Positions 35,729 through 43,378 of a stretch of 46,458 nucleotides of DNA are shown in pieces. The position numbers were made by a program, and so were the translations under genes. The stretch lies in assembly GCA_028285165.1 (NCBI GenBank), contig JANQQB010000338.1:1-46458 (forward strand). Direction: 5' to 3'. Each line of letters begins with the position of its first letter. Position 1 is the first letter of the stretch. The notes beneath the pieces were generated by a model, which saw only the letters and a program-made list of their open reading frames with translations, ran no database searches and was not told where the DNA came from. Source of the DNA: Rhodobiaceae bacterium (GTDB lineage Bacteria; Pseudomonadota; Alphaproteobacteria; Rhizobiales; JANQQB01).

Positions 35729-36721
35729 ATGCCGAATCATCAGAAATCCGTGCAGGCGTCGATGGCGTGGAACCCGTTGAAAACCGATGATGACGAGAAC
35801 CGTCGCATGCCGCTGCTTTCCCTGCTCGGCTGGGGCATGATTGCGACCTCGTCGTTTGTGGCGGCCTTCATGGCCTTGCAATTCTCGTCGACCGACAATC
35901 CGGTCATGCTCGCCGACCAGTCGGTCGATACGATCCAGACGGGTTCGCTTCCCGATCGGTCGGAAATCGGCATCATGCACCGCGGCGCCTCCCGTCAGAC
36001 CACCAGAACGCAGGAATTGTCCGGCGATGTGGACCTCCTGCGCGAGGAACTGGTCGCGCTTCGCCGGACAGTCGCTTCGATGCGCCAATCCCGGGACCAG
36101 TTGACGAGCCGACTGCGCCAGATCGAGAATTCCTACGCAGAGATCACCGCTGCCATCGGCCGAGGCGAATCGCTGGGAACCTATTCACCGCCGAATATGC
36201 CGCGCCTGCGCAAATCGGCGCCGGACGCGATGCTGCCGCCCATGCCCCCGATTCCGGACAAACAGGCGAAGCGGCCGCCGCGCAAGATCGCGCCGCCGGT
36301 TCGCCAGGTTCGGGCGCCGGCCAAGCCCGCCAGCCCTACGGATCCGTCTCCAGACAAGCCGGTTGCATCAACGCAGGCCGACCCGGTGACAACGGCGAGC
36401 GTCCCGGCAGCAGAGCCCTTGGAAACAGAGGTTGAAAGCCAGCGACCGGAGCGGACGGAATTTGCGATTGATCTGGGCGGTTACGCCTCGCTTGCCACTT
36501 TGGCAAAGGGGTGGAAGGATCTGAAATCAAAGCAGAAAGAACTTGTCGGGGATCTCGCGCCGAGGGCCAGCCTGTCGGACAAGAACGGGCGGCTGGAAGT
36601 GCGTCTCGTTGCCGGCCCGTTTGCCAATGCTGCTCACGCGATCACGCTATGCGCCCAGTTGCAGGCCGCCGGACGGGCCTGCCAGCCGACGCTGTTCATC
36701 GGTCAACCGGTAGCAAACTGA
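35729..36721 (+). CDS. Membrane-anchored protein with coiled coil and C-terminal SPOR-like domain
   Basis: A 330-residue protein. A single hydrophobic segment (LLSLLGWGMIATSSFVAAF, about 29-47) follows a short charged N terminus, so the rest is probably periplasmic. Residues about 97-140 form a coiled coil (VDLLREELVALRRTVASM). A long Pro/Ala/Lys-rich linker (about 155-250) leads to a C-terminal domain (about 255-328) with EFAIDLGGYASLATLAKGWK and RLEVRLVAGPFANAAHAI, resembling SPOR peptidoglycan-binding domains. ATG 35729 has no good ribosome-binding site; ATG 35762 is an alternative. A link to cell envelope or division is inferred from architecture. Confidence 0.65.
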   Translation: MPNHQKSVQASMAWNPLKTDDDENRRMPLLSLLGWGMIATSSFVAAFMALQFSSTDNPVMLADQSVDTIQTGSLPDRSEIGIMHRGASRQTTRTQELSGDVDLLREELVALRRTVASMRQSRDQLTSRLRQIENSYAEITAAIGRGESLGTYSPPNMPRLRKSAPDAMLPPMPPIPDKQAKRPPRKIAPPVRQVRAPAKPASPTDPSPDKPVASTQADPVTTASVPAAEPLETEVESQRPERTEFAIDLGGYASLATLAKGWKDLKSKQKELVGDLAPRASLSDKNGRLEVRLVAGPFANAAHAITLCAQLQAAGRACQPTLFIGQPVAN

Positions 36722-36743
36722 CCCGGTCCCGGGCCGGCCATCG

Positions 36744-37481
36744 TCAGCCGATCGAGGCGAGCACCGGAAACGTGTCCAGAAGCCAGAACGAAAACGTCGA
36801 CATATGGCCGGTAATGAACAGCACGCCGGTCGTCACCAGAAACGCACCCATCACCCGTTCGACGCTGGCCATGTGCCGGCGGAAATCCTTCATGAACCGA
36901 AGGAACGGCCCGGCAAAAAGCGCGGCCAGCAGAAACGGCACACCGAGACCGGCCGCATAGAAGGCCAGCAGGATCACCCCCTGATAGACCGTCGATTCCG
37001 TGGCCGCGATCCCCATGATCACGCCAAGGATCGGACCGATGCAAGGTGTCCAGCCGATCGCGAAGGCAAGCCCGACGAGATAGGCGCCGATCAGTCCGGC
37101 CGGTTTCTTGTCGATATGAAACCGCGCTTCACGAAACAGCAGGTTGATCCGGAAAACACCGAGAAAATGCAACCCCATCAGAATGACGATCGCACCGGCA
37201 ATCGGTCCCAGAATGGCCAATTGCGACTGCAGAAGCTGACCGACAAAGGTCGATGCCGCACCAAGCGCGATGAAGACCGTCGAAAAGCCGAGCACAAACG
37301 CAAGCGCTGCATTGAACACGCGGGCCCGGGCCGCGGCTTGATCGTCGGTGCCGGTCAATTCGTCGAGCGAAACCCCCGCCAGGAAGCCAAGGTAAGGCGG
37401 CACCAGCGGCAGAACGCACGGAGATACGAAGGACAGGATCCCTGCCCCGAACGCCGTAGCCAAAGTCGCCTCTACCGCCAT
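36744..37481 (-). CDS. ccdA: CcdA-type thiol-disulfide transporter (DsbD transmembrane family)
   Basis: A 245-residue protein with about six hydrophobic helices. It contains the paired cysteine motifs LSFVSPCVLPLVPPYLGF near the N terminus and GWTPCIGPILGVIMG in the middle. CcdA carries reducing equivalents from cytoplasmic thioredoxin to periplasmic thiols, for example apocytochrome c. No other cytochrome c biogenesis gene is in the window. It converges on the SPOR-like gene with 22 bp between stops. Confidence 0.92.
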   Translation of the reverse strand: MAVEATLATAFGAGILSFVSPCVLPLVPPYLGFLAGVSLDELTGTDDQAAARARVFNAALAFVLGFSTVFIALGAASTFVGQLLQSQLAILGPIAGAIVILMGLHFLGVFRINLLFREARFHIDKKPAGLIGAYLVGLAFAIGWTPCIGPILGVIMGIAATESTVYQGVILLAFYAAGLGVPFLLAALFAGPFLRFMKDFRRHMASVERVMGAFLVTTGVLFITGHMSTFSFWLLDTFPVLASIG

Positions 37482-37617
37482 CTATACGTTCCTTGCCACA
37501 TTACCGAGGGCCGTATCCCGGCCCGAACTGATGCACATGCCCCATATTGGACCGGTATAGGCAAAATCCGGTAAAGGCGAGATCACCTTTTGGCGAGCAG
37601 ACCGGATCCCGGGTGCG

Positions 37618-38280
37618 TCACTCCGCCCGGCGCGCTTCCCTTGGATAGGGTGTCGCGACCGGGCCGGGTTGATTTCGCGCAAGGCTGAACCATGCGTTGA
37701 GGTTGGGATAGCCGCCACAGGCCGCCAACCCCCAGGGCACACACCGAAAATAGGCAAGCACGGCATAGACATAGGCGTCGGCGGCTCCGAAGACCCGTCC
37801 GGAAAACCAGGACGTATCGGCAATCAGCCCGTCCAGAACGGTCTGGCAGGTCATGGCCATCTCCGAAACGGATTCATCGATCGGTCGACCGTCGCCGGCT
37901 CTGCTGGAGTCTTCATCCTGTGCCCGGTACCACGGCACGAAGATCTGCCAGACGAGGCAGGGATAGGCATAGTTGGCGATGACGGAAATCGCCTGTTCGG
38001 ATCGTGCGACGTCGTCTGCCTCGCGAGGAAAGAGCGGCTTGTCAGGAAAGACGGCATCGATGTAGCGCAGAATGGCCTGGGTCTCGATCACGGTCTTTCC
38101 GGCGTGCTCGAGCACCGGGATCTTGCCGAACGGATGGCGTTTCCTGAGGGCGACGCGATCCGCCTCCTCGAAGACGTCGCATTCATCGAAACGATAATCG
38201 AGCCCTTTTTGCACGAGCGCCATCCGCGCGATCCGGGCATAAACGCTGTAATCGGCGCCGGTCAGAACGAGCGCGGACAT
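37618..38280 (-). CDS. Glutathione S-transferase family protein
   Basis: A 220-residue GST-like protein. The N-terminal thioredoxin fold has DYSVYARIARMALVQKGLDY and the glutathione-contact segment FGKIPVLEHAGKTVIETQAI. An all-helical C-terminal domain follows with FGAADAYVYAVLAYF, the N-capping region. The ATG at 38280 shares its A with the stop of the class III aminotransferase (TGATG), so the two are translationally coupled. The substrate is unknown. Confidence 0.88.
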   Translation of the reverse strand: MSALVLTGADYSVYARIARMALVQKGLDYRFDECDVFEEADRVALRKRHPFGKIPVLEHAGKTVIETQAILRYIDAVFPDKPLFPREADDVARSEQAISVIANYAYPCLVWQIFVPWYRAQDEDSSRAGDGRPIDESVSEMAMTCQTVLDGLIADTSWFSGRVFGAADAYVYAVLAYFRCVPWGLAACGGYPNLNAWFSLARNQPGPVATPYPREARRAE

Positions 38281-39626
38281 CACGCGGCCCGGCTCTGGCT
38301 GACCGCCTCGTCAACGGCCTCGCCCAGGCTGTCGACGATACGCCCGATATGGCCGTCATCAATGATGAACGGCGGCGCAATCAGCACATGATCTCCGGTA
38401 TGCCCGTCGATCGTGCCTCCCATCGGGTAGCACATGAGGCCCTTCTTCATGGCCGCCGATTTGATCCGGGCATGCAGTTTCAGTCCGGGATCGAAGGCCG
38501 CTTTGGTTCCGCGGTCGGCGACCAGTTCCAGCCCGATGAACAGGCCGCGCCCGCGGACGTTACCGACATGCGGATGATTGCCGCAGCGCGCCGCGAGCGC
38601 CTCCATCAGGCGGCTTCCCTTTTCACGAACATTGTCAAGCAGGTTCCGGTTTTCGATCTCCTGGAGGACCGCAACACCGGCCGCACACGCCGCTGGATGG
38701 CCGATATAGGTGTGTCCGTGCTGAAACAATCCGCTGCCTTCCTCAATGGCCGCATAGATTTCGGCGGAAACCAGAAGCGCACCGATCGGCTGATAGCCGG
38801 CACCAAGGCCCTTGGCGACGGCGATCATGTCCGGCCGGACACCATCCTGTTCGCAGGCAAACAGCGTCCCGGTACGGCCCATGCCGCACATCACCTCGTC
38901 CAGAATGAGAAGAACGCCGTAGCGGTCGCATATCTCCCGGATCCGCTGGAAATACCCTGCGACCGGCGGCACCGCCCCCATCGTCGCCCCAACCACGGGT
39001 TCTGCGATAAAGGCCGCGACGGTCTCCGGTCCGAGTTCCTGGATTTTGGTCTCCAGTTCGTCGGCCACCCGGATGCCATAGGCTTCATCGGTTTCACCGG
39101 CATCCTTCCAGCGCCAGGCATGGCACGGCGCGATATGATGCATCGCCCCGACCAGCATCGGTTCGAACTGGGCACGCCGCAGGCGGTTTCCGCCGGCCGA
39201 CAGGGCACCGAGCGTGTTGCCATGATAGCTCTGCCAGCGGGCGATGACGTGCCGGCGTTCGGGCTCACCGCGCTCCAGATGCACCTGGCGCGCAAGCTTC
39301 ATAGCCGCTTCCGTGGCTTCCGATCCGCCGGAAACGAAGTATACCCGCTCGATCCCTTCCGGCGCCTTGGCAACGAGGGCGTCGGCAAGCGCTTCGGCCG
39401 GTTCGGACGTGAAAAAGCCCGTATGGGCGAACGGGATCCGGTCAAGCTGGTCCTTGATGGCCGCGATAACAGCCCGATTTGAATGCCCCAGACACGAAAC
39501 CGCGGCACCACCGCACGCATCGAGATAGCGGTTTCCGTCGGTATCGATGATCTCTACGCCGTCGCCGGACGCTGCCACCGGCAGATCGGCGCGTGTGCTG
39601 CGGGGAAAGACATGGGCGGATTTCAT
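38280..39626 (-). CDS. Class III (omega) aminotransferase
   Basis: A 448-residue PLP-dependent fold-type I aminotransferase. It shows VYFVSGGSEATEAAMKLAR, WQSYHGNTLGALSAGGN, the DEVMCGMGRTGTLF aspartate and the PLP lysine in MIAVAKGLGAGYQPIGA, then FQHGHTYIGHPAACAAG. This is the subgroup of omega-amino-acid:pyruvate transaminases and related enzymes, whose donors range from beta-alanine to diamines; the donor cannot be read here. GAGG lies just before the ATG. It is coupled to the GST gene downstream. Confidence 0.92.
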   Translation of the reverse strand: MKSAHVFPRSTRADLPVAASGDGVEIIDTDGNRYLDACGGAAVSCLGHSNRAVIAAIKDQLDRIPFAHTGFFTSEPAEALADALVAKAPEGIERVYFVSGGSEATEAAMKLARQVHLERGEPERRHVIARWQSYHGNTLGALSAGGNRLRRAQFEPMLVGAMHHIAPCHAWRWKDAGETDEAYGIRVADELETKIQELGPETVAAFIAEPVVGATMGAVPPVAGYFQRIREICDRYGVLLILDEVMCGMGRTGTLFACEQDGVRPDMIAVAKGLGAGYQPIGALLVSAEIYAAIEEGSGLFQHGHTYIGHPAACAAGVAVLQEIENRNLLDNVREKGSRLMEALAARCGNHPHVGNVRGRGLFIGLELVADRGTKAAFDPGLKLHARIKSAAMKKGLMCYPMGGTIDGHTGDHVLIAPPFIIDDGHIGRIVDSLGEAVDEAVSQSRAA

Positions 39627-39688
39627 GGCGGCCTCTTTGTTTGACCGGCCATCGACGCGCCGCGCAGACAGGGGGGCGCGGGTGACGT

Positions 39689-39715
39689 ACCGGCATCAGC
39701 CGCTTTTATGCCGGT
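39689..39715. other. Stem-loop between the EAL gene and the aminotransferase gene
   Basis: ACCGGCAT-cagccgctttt-ATGCCGGT is a perfect 8-bp stem with an 11-nt loop in the 136-bp gap. On the minus strand it follows the EAL stop by about 50 bp. No T-run follows, so it is either a weak terminator or an mRNA-stabilising hairpin. Confidence 0.5.
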
Positions 39716-39762
39716 TCGGGTCAGACTGTCCAACCGGAAAACCTGCAGAACGGCCCGAAGCG

Positions 39763-41688
39763 TCAGGCGGCCTTTTCCATTTTGTCGGTCTTGCCGTCCC
39801 CGTCATTATCGAACAGGGCATCGACATCGTCCTGAGACGCCCCTTCGCCATCGTTGCTGCCGAACAAGGCATCGACATCGTCCTGGGACGCTTCTTCCCC
39901 GTCGTTTCCATCGTACAGAACGTCAACGTCCTCATCGATTCCGTCGAAGAGAGCGTCTACGTCGCCCTGCGAGGCGCCCTCCTCCTCACCGGCGCCGTCG
40001 AACATGGCATCGACGTCATCCTGGGACGCGTCGTGATCCTCTGATGCGGCGTCGACCATTGCGACGTCCGTGGCTTCCGCGTCCGTAGCCGTGCTCTCCG
40101 GCTTGGGTGCGAGCCGCTTGGTCAATTCGATGTAAACCGCGGCGGGAAGCGGCGGCGCAAACACATAACCCTGTGCGGCGGTCACGCCAATTTCACGAAG
40201 CCGCTCGACCTGCTGCATCGTTTCCACCCCTTCGGCGACAATGCCCATGCCGAGATTGCCTCCGAGTTCGACTAGCGTATCAACGATCTTGGAGGACGCA
40301 TGGTCGGAGCCGAGCGCGTCGATGAACATCTTGTCGATCTTCAGGATGTCGATGCCGAGCTTCTGCAGATAGGCCAGACCGCCGTGGCCGGTCCCGACAT
40401 CGTCGAGCGCGACACGCACGCCGAGCGCATGGAACTCGGCAATCACCTTGCGCGCCATTTCCAGGTCGCGCAGCGGGAACCGCTCGGTTACTTCGAACAC
40501 CAGCTGATCGTAGGCGATCTTGGAATTGCCGAAATACTTTTCGGTGTCTGCGATGATTTTGCGGTCCTCGAAATGACCGGCAAACAGGTTGATGGATATC
40601 TTCAGATCCGGATAGGCGCGATAGAGATCACCGACTTCATCGGCCGCCTTTTCCATCAATTGCCGGGTGATCCGGAAAATCGCTCCGGAATTCTCCGCAT
40701 ATTGCATGAACGCGCCGGGAGACACGACCGTCCCGTCGGCGCGGACCCACCGAACCAGAACCTCGCACCCCTGGATAGTCCCGGTATCGACATCGACAAC
40801 GGGTTGATAATACGGAATGAACTCGCGGTTCTTGATCGCGGTTTCGACCTCGTCCGCCGTCGTGTCATCCGACCGCAGGCTGACAGTGACCGCGATCATC
40901 GTCGACAGAACGAAGAAAGCGAACGCGGCGGCAATGGCCCCGTGTTCGAGGGGTTTGATCAATTCCCGGGCGTCGCTGCGCAACACGGAGACGTGCGTCG
41001 TGAAGGGATATTTTTTCGACGGGATCTCGATGCTGAGGCGGACCGGCTCGTCTGGTGCGGCCTCGTCCGGTGTTGAATCTGCTGCACGATCCGCATCGAT
41101 CACGCCGCCAATGGAGTACCATTGCGTCCCATCGGCAAGCCGCACGTCCACCTTGCGGGACCGGCGCAAGTAATTCGGTCCGGCATCGATGTTCAGGCGA
41201 TCCGCCTTGATGCGGGCGACGAGACGCGTGCCGTCCTTCAAGGTCCAGCTCACGAGCGGGCGTTTGAAGGTCTGCGGTCCGTCGCTCTCGATGCCGATTT
41301 CGACAGCCGGACTTTCCGGCATCCGCGCCGGCAACACAGCGCCTTTCTTGACCAGCGTGACCGGCTCTCCGCACATGACGAAGCCGTTCGTATCGACGAG
41401 GCCGAGAAAATCGATCTCGCTGTTCGTCCACACGAGGCGCCGCAACTGGGACCGCGCGTGTGGCAGGCAGGACGTGACGTTCTGGTTATCGGCGGTCTGA
41501 AGAAGGTTCAGCACTTCGTCCAGAATGCGTTCGGCACGCATCGTATAGCGTTGCCCGGCGGCCTCGATTTCCGAGAGCCCGCGCCGATCGGCGTAACTGT
41601 TCAAGGTGAAGTCGACCGCAAGCAGCGGGCCGAGCGACAGGGCAATCGTCGCTATAAACAAGCCTCTGACTATTCTACGCCGACGCAC
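39763..41688 (-). CDS. CSS-EAL cyclic-di-GMP phosphodiesterase with FliM-like motif tail
   Basis: A 641-residue membrane protein. TM1 (about 8-25) and TM2 (about 250-270) flank a periplasmic domain with two cysteines, C74 (NVTSCLPHA) and C106 (FVMCGEP), as in CSS-motif redox-sensing EAL proteins. The cytoplasmic EAL domain (about 280-530) has EVLVRW in place of EALVRW, SINLFAGHF, VFEVTERF, ALDDVGTGHGGLAYL, LKIDKMF and VAEGVET, so it should hydrolyse c-di-GMP to pGpG. A linker and an acidic tail (about 535-641) follow. The tail carries SQ-x-D-V-D-A-[LM]-F motifs at 555, 573, 601 and 618, a decayed one near 587, and a terminal EF-hand-like loop at 627-638. The start is GTG 41688 behind AGGA. 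Confidence 0.9.
   Translation of the reverse strand: MRRRRIVRGLFIATIALSLGPLLAVDFTLNSYADRRGLSEIEAAGQRYTMRAERILDEVLNLLQTADNQNVTSCLPHARSQLRRLVWTNSEIDFLGLVDTNGFVMCGEPVTLVKKGAVLPARMPESPAVEIGIESDGPQTFKRPLVSWTLKDGTRLVARIKADRLNIDAGPNYLRRSRKVDVRLADGTQWYSIGGVIDADRAADSTPDEAAPDEPVRLSIEIPSKKYPFTTHVSVLRSDARELIKPLEHGAIAAAFAFFVLSTMIAVTVSLRSDDTTADEVETAIKNREFIPYYQPVVDVDTGTIQGCEVLVRWVRADGTVVSPGAFMQYAENSGAIFRITRQLMEKAADEVGDLYRAYPDLKISINLFAGHFEDRKIIADTEKYFGNSKIAYDQLVFEVTERFPLRDLEMARKVIAEFHALGVRVALDDVGTGHGGLAYLQKLGIDILKIDKMFIDALGSDHASSKIVDTLVELGGNLGMGIVAEGVETMQQVERLREIGVTAAQGYVFAPPLPAAVYIELTKRLAPKPESTATDAEATDVAMVDAASEDHDASQDDVDAMFDGAGEEEGASQGDVDALFDGIDEDVDVLYDGNDGEEASQDDVDALFGSNDGEGASQDDVDALFDNDGDGKTDKMEKAA
39811..40026 (-). 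repeat. Tandem FliM-peptide-like repeats in the EAL protein tail
   Basis: Four 27-nt units encode SQDDVDAMF (40000-40026), SQGDVDALF (39946-39972), SQDDVDALF (39862-39888) and SQDDVDALF (39811-39837). A decayed unit, DVDVLY, lies between the second and third. The last two units are 25/27 identical at DNA level, while the 39946 unit differs from them at most synonymous positions. The protein motif is therefore conserved beyond recent duplication. The pattern matches the CheY-binding core of FliM (LSQAEIDALLNG in E. coli). Confidence 0.85.
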
Positions 41689-42118
41689 GCACTGTTTCCT
41701 GCCAGGATCGCCGATCGGACGATTGACGCGCCCGCCCCGGAGATGATCTGCATTCCCGCGGTCGCCGTGACGACCGGTCCGGATACGGGGACATGATTGC
41801 CGGGTTCGCGATTACCGCTCTGCAAAACCCGGAAAGATCGAAGGATTCCGGACCATGCCCCAACCGACTGTCGGAGAAAAAGGCTAATAAATCGCTACGC
41901 TTTGGGGATGCGCAATGCTATTCGGGTCGTTCCGAATCAAAGGCGGCACACCGGTCATCCGATGACGCTCCGGGCTGCCCGAGAAAAAGACTGATAAATA
42001 TACTTTAGCGTGCCTATTTATGGGGTCATGTCCTGGTACCGAAGGAACTCTGCCGGCGAACCCTAAGCGCGTTCTTTCGACAGACATCCCAATTCGCCGA
42101 TCGTCCTGGAGAGGTATA
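41689..42118. other. 430-bp divergent intergenic region with a 19-bp direct repeat
   Basis: This region lies between the EAL gene (minus) and the exported-protein gene (plus). GAGAAAAAGGCTAATAAAT at 41874-41892 and GAGAAAAAGACTGATAAAT at 41981-41999 match at 17 of 19 positions, 107 bp apart and in the same orientation. The AT-rich stretch after the second copy may be the promoter for the downstream gene. No tRNA or credible small gene was seen. Confidence 0.5.
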
Positions 42119-43303
42119 ATGAACAAGACGACCCGACTGACTGCCGTTCTGGCGTTGAGCCTCCTGCTTCCGGTTTCGGGCGCTGTCGCGTTCGAACCGA
42201 CCGGCAACGCGGTCGCGGACCGATTCCTGGAATTGACCGAAGCATCCGGGACGAAAGATCTGAGCTACGGGTCCGTTACGGAATCGTCCGATGGCGTGTC
42301 GCTTCAAGCGCTGGTCGGCACGATGACCGACGGCGATGAGACCTTTACGGTCAAGATTGCCAATATCAGTCTGATCAACGGGTCGATCAACGCAGACGAT
42401 GTGCTCTCGGTTGGCGAACTGAACCTGTCCGGGTTCTCTTTGAGCTCGCCGGAATTTGCCTTCACCGCGGAAAAACTCGATTCAAGGGACGTGGTGTTCC
42501 CGACGCTGGAACAGGTCAGAACCAATCCGTCGGCCTATAATTCGACGAGCGCCTATTCGAGCGCCGTCCTGACCTCCGCCGCCTTTGCTACGGAAAAAGG
42601 GCTTTACCTGCCGATCGACGAAGTCCGGCTGTCGAACAGCGACTTTGTCGGCAACATGCCGAAGATCTCCGAAACACGGATCACGAATGTCGCGCTGACG
42701 ACGGAAAACCTGCCGTCCGGCGACTTCCGCAAATCCCTGACCGATCTCGGATACACCGCGATCCGTTTCGATGTCGCAGCCGACTGGCGATGGGACGACA
42801 CGACCGGCACGTTCGAGATGCCGCAGATCCTGATCACCGGCTCCGAAGTCGGCGACATGAACTGGCGTTTTCGTCTCGGCGGCTTCACACCGGAACTCAT
42901 CACCGACCTGAAAGCCTTGAACCCTGCGGACGAAGCCAAGGCCCAGGAAGTCCTGGGTAAACTCCAGGCGACGTCGATCGAAGCGATTTCCGTCGACTTC
43001 ACGAACAAGTCGATTGTCGACCGCGTGCTTGACCAACAATCACAAAAGGCGGGTGTGCCGCGCAGCGACTTTGTCGACCGGACCATGGCCTCTCTCGTCG
43101 GGCCGATGGCCGCGCTCCGCAATCAGGCATTCCAGGACATGATCGAATCCCAGCTTCGAGCGTTCCTGACCGATCCGAAAAACCTCAAACTGTCGGTGGC
43201 ACCAGCCAACCCGGTTCCGATCGCGCAGATCGTCGGCATGGCGGCAATCGCCCCGCAGACGATCCCGGACATTCTGGGGGTCAGGATCGAGGCCGGCCAG
43301 TAG
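42119..43303 (+). CDS. Exported protein of unknown function
   Basis: A 394-residue protein with a clear signal peptide (positive MNKTTR, hydrophobic LTAVLALSLLLPVSG, cleavage after AVA). GGAGAGG precedes the ATG at 42119; a longer frame upstream would bury the signal. The mature part is rich in beta-prone segments and lacks cysteine and membrane helices, so it is probably periplasmic. It ends in a Pro/Ala/Ile-rich stretch. I recognise no family. It stands alone, divergent from the EAL gene and convergent with a glycosyltransferase gene. Confidence 0.8.
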   Translation: MNKTTRLTAVLALSLLLPVSGAVAFEPTGNAVADRFLELTEASGTKDLSYGSVTESSDGVSLQALVGTMTDGDETFTVKIANISLINGSINADDVLSVGELNLSGFSLSSPEFAFTAEKLDSRDVVFPTLEQVRTNPSAYNSTSAYSSAVLTSAAFATEKGLYLPIDEVRLSNSDFVGNMPKISETRITNVALTTENLPSGDFRKSLTDLGYTAIRFDVAADWRWDDTTGTFEMPQILITGSEVGDMNWRFRLGGFTPELITDLKALNPADEAKAQEVLGKLQATSIEAISVDFTNKSIVDRVLDQQSQKAGVPRSDFVDRTMASLVGPMAALRNQAFQDMIESQLRAFLTDPKNLKLSVAPANPVPIAQIVGMAAIAPQTIPDILGVRIEAGQ

Positions 43304-43330
43304 GCCGGTTGCGGCACATGTCCGGGACGG

Positions 43331-43347
43331 TCCCGCCCTCGGCGGGA
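43331..43347. terminator. Hairpin between convergent genes
   Basis: TCCCGCC-ctc-GGCGGGA is a perfect 7-bp GC stem with a 3-nt loop, in the 75-bp gap between the exported-protein gene and the glycosyltransferase gene. A small AAAAC-gg-GTTTT inverted repeat follows at 43363-43374. There is no long T-run, so bidirectional termination is plausible but not proven. Confidence 0.45.
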
Positions 43348-43378
43348 TCAGGTCGGGCGGCGAAAACGGGTTTTGAAC

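Noticed and set aside
42048-42100. GGAAC...CGTT resembling an EcfG general-stress promoter upstream of the exported protein
   Set aside because: The spacer is about 21 bp, longer than the 16-17 bp expected for EcfG promoters.
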